Origin: Amoebidium appalachense
Taxonomy: Eukaryota; Ichthyosporea
DNA length: 64,000 bases
Assembly (NCBI GenBank): GCA_963693365.1
Contig: CAVNZM010000005.1
Coordinates: 3,534,001-3,598,000, forward strand
Direction: 5' to 3'
The notes beneath the pieces are model-generated. The model searched no databases, was not told the origin of the DNA, and saw only the letters and a program-made list of their open reading frames with translations. Shown piece after piece: positions 12,063 through 23,180 of this stretch; position 1 is the stretch's first letter, and the number at the start of each line of letters is the position of its first letter. A program made the translations under genes and the position numbers.

Positions 12063-13613
12063 GAATTTTGAATCCCGGGGATATCGATGATAATTATCGG
12101 CCGTTATTTTATCATTCTGTCTTATGTCGTTACACAAAACCTGGTCTGCCGACATTTTCCGCCATTGGTGTGGTCCCTGTATGGCCATATTGTAAATTAT
12201 TTTTGTTGAAATTTTCTTCTACTTTAGAAACCTTCATAATCTTTTGTCCTTGCTCAACGTGATATGACGGTGACCGTGACCCTGAGACGACGGCATATAG
12301 CATTCTGCATGCCGCATACCTACAGATAAATTACCTCATCGCGTCCTAATTGCCACATAGTCCGTGTATACACCAATCAAATGCAAGGTGGATACCAGGT
12401 TCTATTCGCTAAATATCATGCGCAATCTGACGGCATTCAAAATAGTACGATTTCCTTTCTAGGATTGTGTGACGTCATTCCATAAGATTGTAAATTCAAT
12501 TTTTGCATAGCGGCGTATGCACGAATATACTAACTCTAGGCGGGACCAGCAAGTTAGTGAAAGTCGCTCTAGCAATACGCTACGTTGTTGCAACTCAAAG
12601 TATCTGAAGCAATTTTAAGAATATTTTCCTGTGTGTAACATTGTTTTGAGTTTTTTTTTTTTACTTTTGTTCTCTAGTCACCGCACTGATTGGCCACAGA
12701 GTCACATCAGACGCGCAGTTCGCCATATGGGATACCCCTAATTACTTAATAGCGGATAGCCATAGATAATATTGGAGGGAACTTTATTGTTGTCCTTAAA
12801 GCTTGCTACTGTCAGTTCAGTTCACAGATGTCAAATCAGTTTATCAAAAAGACAGACAGTAACTCTGACCGTGAAAAAGACGCCACCACCGACAACACCG
12901 TCCACGCGTCCCCCCCCCCCCCCCCGACGGAGAACCGCCACAGCCCCCCCCCCCCCAAAAAAAAAAAAAAAAAAAAAAACAACCACCACCCGAACACCAA
13001 AATGGAAAGACAGCGCAGCGGAGGATAGCTCCCGCCACACAGTACCCAGCCCCACACCAGCACAAAACACGACCGCCTGTGCAGACCGCACACACCCACA
13101 AGGGAGCCCAGGGCGAGCGGAGAGGGACCGAGCGAGCGGGAGAGGACGAAGGGAGAGGTGCGAAGACGAAAAAAGAGCAGACCGGGAGAAAAGGAAAAGC
13201 AGAGAGAAAGAGGAAAGAAAAGAAAGAAAGAAGAGAGAGAGGGGGGCGAGGGGAGGGAGAGGAAACAGCAGCAGAAGAGGGGGGAGGAGAGGAGGGGAGG
13301 GGGGGGGAAGGGGGACCCCCCGAGCCCCTGCCGTGAAAGAGCCCCCCCCACCGCCCCACCGCCGAAGGGAGAGCCCCCCCCCCCACACACACACACCCCC
13401 CCACACCCACACACCACCACCCAAAACCCAAAGGAAAAAAGAAGAAAAAGAGAGAAGAAAAAAAGAGAGAAGGAAGAGGGGGGTACGGGGGAAGCAGGAG
13501 GGGGAGGGGGGGTGATGAGTGGGGGGGGTGGCGGCCCCCCAAGCTATCAGGAAGCGGGGGGGCCGGGGGGAGGGGGGTGGGGTGACGCAACGGATCCCCC
13601 ACCAGGCAAGGAG
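12063..13613. other. Intergenic, then low-complexity sequence abutting the gypsy element
   Basis: From 12063 to about 12830 the sequence is of mixed composition with no gene recognised. From about 12830 to 13613 it is low complexity: C runs, an A run (about 12957-12979), AGA/GAAA-rich blocks and G runs. This purine-rich block occupies the place where the gypsy 5' LTR, gag and protease should be. Confidence 0.55.
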
Positions 13614-16159
13614 TGAAGGCTGGTGGGAGCACCACTTGTGATGGGGGTAACCCGGAGTTAGTATTGCCGTTTGGTATGAAGGAGGGGGATTGGACGGTAG
13701 AACAGAAAAAATTCTAGCTCAGTTATTTGATAGGACTCGGTCAGTTTGCATTTCTGGCCGATGATAACGAAGTAGGCTTCGTTAAAGGGTTTGAAATGCA
13801 GATCGACACAGGTGATAATAGGCCGGTAGTGATGCCTAGCTATAGAATGGAGCAGTATAAATTGTCGGATGCGCTAATAATAGTGAGTGATATGTTAAAA
13901 AAGGGTCATGTGGAGCATAGTTCGAGTCCGTGGAGAAGTCCGGTGCTATTGGTTAAGAAGCCCGACGGGTCTTGGCGTCTAGTGAACGATTACAGGGCTC
14001 TGAATCGGATCACTAAGGCAGACCAATGGCCTCTCCCTAACATAGACGAGCAGCTTTCACAGCTGCACGGCTATACTCACTTTGCTAAACTTGATTTAAA
14101 AGCAGCTTTTTGGCAGATAAGGTTGGAGGAGAGCAGCAAGGAGAAGACTGCCTTTGCACTGGGTGACCAGCTGTTCCAGTACAAGGTGGTGCCGATGGGT
14201 TTGCTCTCCTCTCCAGCTATGTTGTGCCGGGTAATGTATAAAATTCTCCACCCTCATTTGGATGTATGCCACCCTTATTTGGATGATGTTTTAATTAAAG
14301 GTAGGTCATATTGAGGAGCTAGTTAATAATTGTGAAAAAGTATTTTTAGCTTTGGGTGAGTCTGGTCTTCGCATTAGCGGTAGCAAGACTGTGATTGGTG
14401 TGCCGGAGGTTAAGTTTTTAGGTCATATTGTGTCTAGTAATGGTCTTTCCCCTGATCCGGAGAAAATCCGGGCCATAGTTGAGTGGCCCCGTCCTCAGAC
14501 TGTCACTCAACTAAGGCAATTTTTAGGTTTAACTAATTATCTTCGTCGTTATATTAAGGATTATAGTATGCTTGCTTTGCCGTTAACTAGTCAGACGGGG
14601 GGGGAGAAGAAGAATAGAATAGATTGGAATGTTGATGCTGTTTCTGCTTTCGAAAAGCTTAAGTTAGCTTTGCAGTCTTCGAGTAAGTTGTTCATCCTGA
14701 TTTCTCGGCCGGGGGGGGATGTTTAAAGTTCGGTGTGATGCAAGTAAGGTTGCTGAGGGGGCCGTGTTATATCAAGTGCAGGAGGGGCAGGATAGGGTGA
14801 TTGCTTATGCTAGTCGTTCATTTAGTAAAAGTGAACGTAGATATAGCAATCCAGAGAGAGAGTCCCATGCTATCTTTTGGGCAGTCTCACAGGCATGGAG
14901 GTATATACTCGCAGGCAGGACGTTTGAGGTCTACACCGACCACAAGCCCTGCCTAGCCATGGCCGGCACCACTCGTCTGGTCAACGAGAGGATGCAGAAG
15001 TGGGCCGCGGCTCTCGGTGAGTTCTCCTATAAATTGTTTTATGCCAAGGGTGAAACAATGGTTGACTGTGATGCTCTCTCTCGTGCTGCTTATATTTTGT
15101 TTGAAGAAGAGAAGGGAGGGGGAGGGGGGGGATAGTGAGAGACGGGGGGGAGGGGGGAAGGGGGGGAGAGTGAGCAGAAAGGAATAGATGCTGTGTCTGT
15201 TGATGTGTCTTCTTGGGCTCCGGGGTTGCTTGCTTATAAGTGTAGGGGAGGGGGGGGGAGGTATTTGTCCGTGTCTGAGGTCGGGACCGAGTCTCATGGC
15301 TCGGCCCCTGCCTTAGCACCTACGGCTTTGATCTTAGCTCAGGAGGAAGATATGTTGATTGGTCTGGTTAAGAATTATTTAAAGGGGCCGGTTGATTCGA
15401 TTAAATTTAAAAATAAAAGGCAGATGATTAAGGTAGCTAAGTTAGCAAAAATGTGTCAGGTAGAGCAGGATTTAGTTTATCATTGTTCTGGGCCAGACGG
15501 ACACCGAGTTTGGGTCCCGACGGCACTTGTGCCTGAGGTTTTGCATATGGTGCATAAGCATCCCATGGCTGGTCATTTAGGTGTAAATAGGACGTTGCTT
15601 CGTGTTAATCGTTCGTATTTTTGGCCGGGTATGAGTAGGGAGGTGAGGGATTATGTGTTGTCATGCATGCATTGTCAGGAAAGGAATGAGAGTCCCCACT
15701 CTCGTTCCCGCCCGTCGTTTATTAGGGATTTTAATGTTCGTATGTTTGAACGGGTAGCAGTGGATGTGGTCGGTCCTTTTAATTCTACGGTTGAGGGTAA
15801 CACTGTTCTTGTTACCGTCACCGATGTGGCCACTCGTTGGGTTGAAGTTTTTCCTCTCCCCACTGCTAATGCCGTTTTGTTTGCTCGTATTTTTGTGGAT
15901 GAAATTTGTCTTAGGTTTGGTTGTCCTCGTGTTCTGTTAACGGATAGGAGTCGTGTGTTTTTAAATCAGTTGGTGTCGGAGGTGTGTAAAATTTTAAGGG
16001 TAGCTCATATCACTACGTCTGCATATCACCCTCAAGCAAATGCCATCTCTGAACGTGTGCATGCAGTGTTTCAGAAGTCCTTTGGCAAAATGGTGGATGT
16101 GGAGGCTAATGATTGGGATCATATGTCTAGGTTTATTGCTCATTCATATAATTCTACCC
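13614..16159 (+). pseudogene. Gypsy pol: reverse transcriptase, RNase H and integrase (5' part)
   Basis: The first recognisable stretch is ELVLPFGMKEGDWTVEQ near 13656-13706. The reverse transcriptase follows (PSYRMEQYKLSDALI, SPVLLVKKPDGSWRLVNDYR, KLDLKAAFWQI, catalytic YLDDVLI near 14275-14295), then RNase H (RCDASKVAEGAV, TDHKPCLAM) and integrase, with an HHCC zinc finger (HPMAGHLGVN to CMHCQ) and the catalytic residues in VAVDVVG, LLTDRSR and NAISERVH. Frames change near 13720, near 14300, and twice around 14690-14720, the last beside an eight-G run. It stops at the copia insertion within the integrase. Confidence 0.9.
16155..16159. repeat. Target-site duplication TACCC, left copy
   Basis: TACCC directly precedes the 5' LTR of the copia element and is repeated directly after its 3' LTR at 21742-21746. 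Removing the element and one copy restores a continuous gypsy integrase frame. Confidence 0.95.
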
Positions 16160-16924
16160 TGTTGGAGTACACTGGTACTCCCGGCTAGCAATGTCTGTTA
16201 GAGAAAGTTTCTGAGCAATTGAATAATTGTTTCAACACTCACTCGAGTGCATAGAGCTTTTGTTTACGGTCATATTCATATATGGTAGTTATATGTTTGA
16301 GCCAAAACTGTACCAATGACGAGCTTCACTAGCAACGTGCTAATTGTGCTCATTAATTAATATTCCCGGTTCAGATGATGTCATGTCTATATTTGCCACA
16401 GGATTCTATTCTTAGAGTGGTAGTGTGCTTTATTCCCGGATATTCTCAGAATATTTTTAGTTGTGTGAAGTAAGATTTACGTTTAACTGCAATTGGTGTG
16501 TTAAACACGTTTATTTGTGTGCTTTAGTGCAAGTTAACTAGCCACTCAACGTGCACAGTTAACTTTTATATCTTTAACGACTTGTTTTCATTGTGCTCTC
16601 TTTTCGGCCATGCTGTACATGGCCCACCACCAGGGTGCACACGAGGCCACCATGAGGTGGCCAACGACTATATAAAGCAGTGCCTCCCATGTCACAAACA
16701 TGGGAAGCAGAACGTTTGATTTACACTTTTCTACTGTCGTTTTCAGTGCACAAAACACATAGACAAGTTACCCATCATACACGACACTATGTCTGACAAC
16801 TTACAGTTGCAGCAACTAGTCCAACTACTGGAGCAGAGGTTGGCCTCACAAGATGCAATCATTTCTGACTTACAGAAGGAACAACGTGCACTAGAACTAG
16901 CTTCTATGAACACGATGTCCAACA
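16160..16924 (+). repeat. Copia 5' LTR
   Basis: 765 bp, TG...CA, with 6-bp terminal inverted repeats. It contains a TATA box at 16669-16676 and the gag start codon at 16789, so the first 45 gag codons are inside the LTR, as in yeast Ty1. Confidence 0.98.
16606..16705 (+). promoter_or_regulatory. LTR core promoter with three perfect dyads
   Basis: TATATAAA is at 16669-16676, so transcription should start near 16700. Three perfect inverted repeats surround it: GGCCATG/CATGGCC (16606-16624), GGCCACC/GGTGGCC (16645-16662) and TCCCATGT/ACATGGGA (16685-16705). The last would form an 8-bp hairpin near the RNA 5' end if transcription starts upstream of it. The same structures are in the 3' LTR. Regulatory function is inferred only from position and symmetry. 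Confidence 0.6.
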
Positions 16925-19900
16925 GGGTTATGGGCCCAGCACGCAATGATTCCATCAAGTTCAAGGTCGACATCCCTCTCTTCACTGGCATTGATAATGA
17001 TTCAGGCACGGACTACCACACATGGGCCGAAACCATGTATGTCCAGCTTTCTGGTGCTGGTCTTCTCCACACCATCGCGCCCAGTACGGAGCACCCGGCT
17101 ACCCGTTAACAGGTCGACACTGCCCGTTCCTACCTGTGGCAAGCACTCTCGGTTGACGTGCGTTGTATCCTAGGGTTAACACGCACCACCACACCTGCGG
17201 AGATATGGTCGGCCCTATCTGCCCACTACCTGGAGCAATCTGAGGCCAATCAGTACGACCTTATCGGGCTGTACATGAATTCTACGCCTGAACCTACGGA
17301 CACCGCGACGAAATACGCCATGAAGCTCCGCGGCTACGTGCGGCGCCTGGCCGATTACGGCACACAAATTGGTGATGCTCAAGTGCTGACCAAGCTCACC
17401 AACGACCTCGGCAAGGTGCCTTACTACGAAATGCCTGTCATTGCCTACAAGATGACACCCAAGCCTACCGTAATGGGCCTCCTCCAACAGCTACGGGCAT
17501 ATGAGACCAGCCACCCACGTGCACGTGTGACTACCAGCTCCGGGCCGGCCGCCTTCACCACACGGGCTCCTCAACCTGTCATCTGCCACGGCTGCGGCAA
17601 ACCAGGCCACATCAAGTCTCAGTGCCCCAACGGCAACGGCCAACACAGCAACTCTGGCAACAACCGTGCCAGCACCTACCCCAAGGGTTCCTGCGTCAAC
17701 CACCCACTGTCTACCAGTCACACTACCGCCATGTGCAAGGGGGGCAACCGTGCCAACGGCCGCAAACCTAAGGGTGGTCCCCTCCCGCCTGGGTCCTGCA
17801 TCAACCACCCTGCCTCTACTACCCACACTCAGTACGGCACAGTGCAAGGGGGGGCTGCCGCTCCCCGGGCTTTCCTCATGTCTAGTAACGACTGTGGCAC
17901 CAACAAGGTGCTCCTCGACTCTGGAGCCACTGACCATGTGTGCCCCCGGCCCGATGTGTTCGTCAACATGCGTGCGGCGCCTTACTCCACGGTCCAAGTA
18001 GCCGACAAGGGTGCATGTGCAGTGCTTGGGGTGGGCGACGTGTTCTTTTCCAGCACCATCGACGGCGTTACTGCGGTGCATCAGCTGACGGATGTACTCT
18101 ACGTGCCCTCCATCCCCGACACTCTCATTAGTGTGTTCACGGCATCTACCAACGGCGTTTTACCCCGCTTTGACACCCGCGGCGGCGTTAAGTTGTGCTA
18201 CGGCGATCAAATTCTGGCCACCGGCTCGGCTGTCGGCACCAAGCTGTACCACATGGCGGTGTCTCTTCTGCGCGCGGACACAACCCCGGACGCCCAAACC
18301 ACCACTGCTCCGCGTATCCTCAAGGTTACTGCCGACCTCAACACGTGGCACTACCGTCTGGGCCATGCTGGCATTGACGCTGTACGCTCGGTCATCAAGT
18401 CTGCAGGCCTGTTGGTGGGTGGCGGTGCCAAGTCTCCGGGTGTGTGTGAGCCCTGTGCCCTCGGCAAAGCCCACCGTGTTGCCTTCTCCGAATCAACCAG
18501 CCAAGCTCCCCCGGGTCCTAGCCAAGGTTCACAGCGACATCAGCGGCCCCTTCCCTCCCGCGATCGGTGGTGCTCAGTACTTGGCGACGTTCCACGACGA
18601 CTTCACCGGCCACACCACGGCCGTGCCCCTCGTCAAGAAGTCGGACACACTGGCTGCATATGTGACGTACCACAAGGCGGCGGTTACCCAACACGGTGTT
18701 CCCATGCAGGTGTTTCAGTCCGACGGGGGGGGCGAGTACATGGGCACGGCCTTCGGGGACTACAACCGTGAGCACGGCATTCGCCATCAGATCACTACCA
18801 CCGGCTCTCCTCAACAGAATGGGACTGCCGAACGACTGAACCGGACCCTCCTCGACATGGTTCGGGCACTCCTGCAGCAGTCCGGCCTTCCGGTGGGATT
18901 CTGGGCCGAGGCAGCTGTGACCGCGGCTTTTATACGCAACATGCTCCCGTCGCGAGCCACCGGCAGCCAATCGTCTCCCGCCCTGCTGTGGACCGGCATT
19001 CCTCCCGACTACAGCCGGCTCCGTGTCTGGGGCTCTCCCTGCTACGTCCATCAACAGGATACACCGAAACTGGCGCCTCGTGCCGTCAAGGGCATCTTCG
19101 TGGGCTACCCTCCTAACATCAAGGGCTACAAGGTCTGGATTCCAGCAGCACACAAGATGACCCTCAGCCGTGACGTGCAGTTCGACGAGGCTGCTATTCT
19201 GCACCCCCTCCGTGATGTCCCATCTGATTGGTCGACCGCACCGGCAATTCATCATTTTTTGGAGTCATCTGATTCGTCAAATCAGCCAGCCAATCACATC
19301 GTCCGGAATGATCAGCAATCTGATTCGTCTCGTCTGTCAGCCAATGGGACAGCGCCGAGTGATCAATTGGACATTCCGATCCTGCCCGAGCCTGCACATC
19401 GGCTCCCCCGGACGACCCGTAGTGGCGCTGTGTACAACGACCAACGTCGAGGCCCGACTGCCAACGTGGCTGCTGCTACGGCCCCCCTTGCCTCCCAGGC
19501 TACGGCTCCTGCATCAACACCCATCAAGGCTTCCACCATTGTTGTCCCCAAGACTGTCCGGGCTGCACTCAAGAGTCCCCAGCGTCTGAAATGGGAGGAG
19601 GCTGCACACCGTGAGCTCAAGGCCCTGGAAGACAACGGCACCTTCACCCTTGTGCCCCGTCCAGAGGATGGCTCCACTGTCATTCCGGTCGGCTGGGTCT
19701 TTACGGTCAAGCAGGACAACGTCGGCAACGTCACTGCTTTCAAGGCCCGGCTTGTGGCCCGGGGCAACTACCAGCAGCCTGGCCAGGACTATTTCGTCAC
19801 CGAGTCACCTGTGGCTGCGCTGGCTACCATCCGGCTGGTTTTGGCTACCTCCGTGGCCCAAGGTCTGCCTCTGCGCCACATCGACGTCAACACAGCATTC

Positions 19901-20876
19901 CTCAACGGCACCGTCAACGAGACCATCTACATTGAGCAGCCCCCTGGCTTCGTCAACCCCTCGGCCCCCCATGCTGTCGGCTTGCTCCACAAGGCGCTCT
20001 ACGGCCTAAAACAGGCACCGCGCCAGTGGTATGAGGCCCTCCGTGACCATCTCCTCGACCAAGGCTTCATTGTGAGTGCTGCTGACCCGTGCCTGTTCAT
20101 CAAGAATGCCGGGACCCCAACGTTTATTGCCCTTGCTGCCTACGTGGATGACTTCACCGTGACGGCCGCCACTGATGCGCTCATCGACGATTTTTTCACC
20201 AAGCTGGATGCTCGTTTCTCTGCCAAGGACCTGGGTCGTCCTACCCTGCTCATCGGGCACACTCTTACCTGGCTGGAGGACGGGTCTCTGCGTCTGGGCC
20301 ATCGTCAACACATCATCGACTTGGCTGCCCGTTTTCGTCTCACCCACATGTCCGGCACCAAGACCCCCATCGTCCCGGGCCAGGCCAGTGAAAGCAACAA
20401 GACCCCAGCCCACAGCAAGAAGGAGGACTATGCCAGCCTGGTCGGTGCCCTGCTGTGGATTGCGCGTACCACCCGCCCCGACATTTCCCAGGCTCTGGGA
20501 GTCCTTACGCTTTCTTTTTTTTTTCCCCCCCCCCTCCTATCGATGAGCCCACCCCGGTGCCCATCCATGGGGACAATGAGTCTGCCCGGGCCCTGCTGGA
20601 CACCCTGGGGGTTAAGCCCAAGACCAAGCACATCGACGTCCGCTACTGCTCCGTCAAGGAACATCACCTGCTGGGCAACATCACTGTGGTCCCGGTGGCT
20701 TCTGCTGACAACAAGGCCGACATGTTCGCCAAGGCCCTGTCTGCCTCTTTCCAAGTTCACCAAGGCCGTGGGGATGCTCAACATGTGCTGAGCACCCGTC
20801 ATCAACCAACTGCGCCCTCATACTTCAGGGGGGGGAGAGAGTTGCATCCGACTGTGCAACTACGTGTACCATACTA
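16789..20876 (+). pseudogene. Copia gag-pol polyprotein, disrupted
   Basis: Begins MSDNLQLQQL inside the LTR. Gag meets an in-frame TAA at 17107-17109; the same frame continues to a CCHC zinc knuckle (CHGCGKPGHIKSQC, about 17585-17626), the protease DSGATDH (near 17920) and the pre-integrase motif WHYRLGH. Near 18500 the frame changes; the integrase catalytic residues then appear in HSDISGP, FQSDGGGEY and PQQNGTAERLNR. The reverse transcriptase has HIDVNTAFLNG and YVDDFTV. At 20511-20540, after DISQALGVL, a T/C tract replaces the core of RNase H and shifts the frame; the end of RNase H (HGDNESARALL, KHIDVRY) follows to a stop at 20876. By comparison with copia relatives roughly 100-130 residues are missing. 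Confidence 0.93.
16925..16944 (+). promoter_or_regulatory. Primer binding site for a cleaved initiator tRNA-Met
   Basis: GGGTTATGGGCCCAGCACGC starts at the first base after the LTR. It is the exact complement of 20 nucleotides of the eukaryotic initiator tRNA-Met anticodon arm, not of a tRNA 3' end. This is half-tRNA priming as known for Drosophila copia and yeast Ty5. The match requires C at tRNA position 33. The gag frame reads through the site. Confidence 0.85.
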
Positions 20877-20963
20877 AAATTGAGTAGGGGAATCTTTATT
20901 GTCTGTATTTTGTGCACCTGAAGCACTCGAGCTCAGTTGCATTAATTCATACCACAATTATCC

Positions 20964-20976
20964 AATTGAGTAGGGG
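20964..20976 (+). promoter_or_regulatory. Polypurine tract of the copia element
   Basis: AATTGAGTAGGGG ends at the base before the 3' LTR, the position of the plus-strand primer. An identical 13-mer lies 86 bp upstream at 20878-20890. Confidence 0.7.
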
Positions 20977-21741
20977 TGTTGGAGTACACTGGTACTCCCG
21001 GCTAGCAATGTCTGTTAGAGAAAGTTTCTGAGCAATTGAATAATTGTTTCAACACTCACTCGAGTGCATAGAGCTTTTGTTTACGGTCATATTCATATAT
21101 GGTAGTTATATGTTTGAGCCAAAACTGTACCAATGACGAGCTTCACTAGCAACGTGCTAATTGTGCTCATTAATTAATATTCCCGGTTCAGATGATGTCA
21201 TGTCTATATTTGCCACAGGATTCTATTCTTAGAGTGGTAGTGTGCTTTATTCCCGGATATTCTCAGAATATTTTTAGTTGTGTGAAGTAAGATTTACGTT
21301 TAACTGCAATTGGTGTGTTAAACACGTTTATTTGTGTGCTTTAGTGCAAGTTAACTAGCCACTCAACGTGCACAGTTAACTTTTATATCTTTAACGACTT
21401 GTTTTCATTGTGCTCTCTTTTCGGCCATGCTGTACATGGCCCACCACCAGGGTGCACACGAGGCCACCATGAGGTGGCCAACGACTATATAAAGCAGTGC
21501 CTCCCATGTCACAAACATGGGAAGCAGAACGTTTGATTTACACTTTTCTACTGTCGTTTTCAGTGCACAAAACACATAGACAAGTTACCCATCATACACG
21601 ACACTATGTCTGACAACTTACAGTTGCAGCAACTAGTCCAACTACTGGAGCAGAGGTTGGCCTCACAAGATGCAATCATTTCTGACTTACAGAAGGAACA
21701 ACGTGCACTAGAACTAGCTTCTATGAACACGATGTCCAACA
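20977..21741 (+). repeat. Copia 3' LTR
   Basis: Identical over 765 bp to 16160-16924, as read line by line. Followed by the right TACCC at 21742-21746. The gag start inside it runs into gypsy sequence and stops within a few codons. Confidence 0.98.
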
Positions 21742-21746
21742 TACCC

Positions 21747-22243
21747 CTCATGCTGTGACTGGTTTTTCTCCGTTTTATTTGGTTTATGGGCAGGAGGCTA
21801 TTAGTTTGTTAGATACGGCACTTTTGCCGATGGGGGGGGCTGACCGACTAACTTATCCCCACTGGACTGAGTTCCGGGAGCAGCTACTAACCCGGGCCCG
21901 GGCTGCACGTGATGCAGCTCTGGCCCGTACACAGCAGGCACAGACACGTGCAGACGTGTCCACACGTCCGTTACGTGAATTTGCCGAGGGTACTTTAGTT
22001 TTAATTAGGGATCATACTAGGAAAAAGAGATATAAGCAGGAGCAGGAAGGTAAGGGTGAAGGTGAAGGTCTTCGTAAGTATGGTAAGAAACGGTTGCCTC
22101 TTTTCATTGGTCCGTATAAAATAGTGGCTAGGTTAGGTCCGACGGAATATAAGGTGCAGAGGTTAGATAATGAGAGTGATGCAAATACACGTAGACACAC
22201 GGGGGGAGGGGGGGGGGGGGGAGGAGACCGAGGGGGAGTGTGA
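21747..22243 (+). pseudogene. Gypsy integrase C-terminal part
   Basis: Continues the integrase after the copia insertion: HAVTGFSPFYLVYGQEAISL, a basic linker, then LPLFIGPYKIVARLGPTEYK, the chromodomain-like or GPY/F-type C-terminal region of gypsy integrases. The frame ends in a G-rich stretch (22201-22240) that encodes only Gly/Arg. It belongs with 13614-16159. Confidence 0.9.
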
Positions 22244-22387
22244 ACGTAGTCGTAGGAATTTAATTTATTATCATAGGTGTCTCCGTAGGTATCAAGCTTA
22301 TGGTGTAGATTAATTTATTATTTTTCTTCGTAATTTATTTAATTTAATTTTTTTAGGAGACTGATTAGTCTATGTCTTTTTAGGGGG

Positions 22388-23163
22388 TGTTAGATGTAAT
22401 GTGACTGAGGTGGGACTCAGCTTTTCCGGGGGCCGGGGGGGGAGTTGACATATACTAATCCGTCTCAGCAGATTAGCCTAAGTCTACGATCGAGATCGGG
22501 GGGGGGGGGGGGCCCCGGGGGGGGGGGGGGGGGGGGGGGGGGGGCCGGGTCCACAGATCATCAAGATCAAGTCCGGGGCCTCAAGATAGCTGTACAGCTG
22601 CGTGCATCTTGCCTCTGCCGGCGCAGGGCATTGGACCACGTCAGCCGGGACAGCCGTCCAATAGAATTCTAATTAGTGTGTAGGATAGATCGTAGGAGGA
22701 CTTAGGAATGTGATTGTTCGGGCAGAAGCCCTTTTGTAAGTATTGGCAAGGTTAGATAGTGTATGTTGCCAAACGTATTTATATATGTAGATGTAGAGGA
22801 AAGGGGGGGAGGGAGGGGGGGGGAGGATAGTATGAAATGTAGATTTAGACTCTGCGGTGCCACTAGGGGGAGGGTGAGGGGTGAGACTTGGATAAATATA
22901 TTAGTTGAGTAGATCGACTTAGCTCGTGCAGGCGCACGATAAAAGTAGATCGGAATGTTAATGGAATGTGGCATCGTAGGGGGCCAGGTGATGATGATCT
23001 TGTAGGGCACGGCCTTGATGGCCTCAGTCGTAACTTAGACTCATTCCGTACGGATCTAAGTTTGCCCGTCGGAGCCTGGTCTGAATAAACTTTACCGTTT
23101 TTCCGTACACGTTCGTTCCTTTTCGTGTGTGTACACTTAGTAGAGTGCCGCGTCTCTAGTACA
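22388..23163 (+). repeat. Probable gypsy 3' LTR
   Basis: Starts TGTTAGATG directly behind a T/G polypurine-like tract (TTTTTAGGGGG). It contains TATTTATATA near 22778 and AATAAA near 23085, about 80 bp before the proposed end CTAGTACA. It includes G runs at 22498-22544. No 5' partner exists here, so the right boundary is estimated. Confidence 0.6.
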
Positions 23164-23180
23164 CATATATTAGGATACGA

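Larger units (their letters stand above)
16160..21741 (+). mobile_element. Complete Ty1/copia LTR retrotransposon nested in the gypsy integrase
   Basis: It has two identical 765-bp LTRs (TGTTGG at one end, CCAACA at the other), a TACCC target duplication, a PBS directly behind the 5' LTR, a gag-pol region in copia order (zinc knuckle, protease, integrase, reverse transcriptase, RNase H) and a purine tract before the 3' LTR. LTR identity means very recent insertion, yet the coding region has an in-frame stop, two frame changes and a missing part of RNase H. The internal region is 4,052 bp, and its GC-rich codon use contrasts with the AT-richer gypsy host. Confidence 0.97.
13614..23163 (+). mobile_element. 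Ty3/gypsy-type LTR retrotransposon, 5'-truncated and split by a copia insertion
   Basis: Order of domains is reverse transcriptase, RNase H, integrase, which is the gypsy order. The element runs from about 13614 to 16159, is interrupted by the copia element 16160-21741, and resumes at 21747 through the integrase C-terminus to a 3' LTR (about 22388-23163). The 5' LTR, gag and protease are missing. The reading frame has several shifts, two of them at or near G runs, so this copy is inactive. Confidence 0.9.

Noticed and set aside
11940-12188. Frame with a repeated FSRTHR peptide
   Set aside because: It is the translation of the 18-bp tandem array, whose length is divisible by three; no other coding evidence.
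17107-17109. Possible reassignment of TAA to a sense codon, suggested by the in-frame TAA in copia gag
   Set aside because: eEF2 ends in TAA and the GNAT gene in TAG exactly where their proteins should end, so the standard code applies; the TAA is a nonsense mutation in a defective element.
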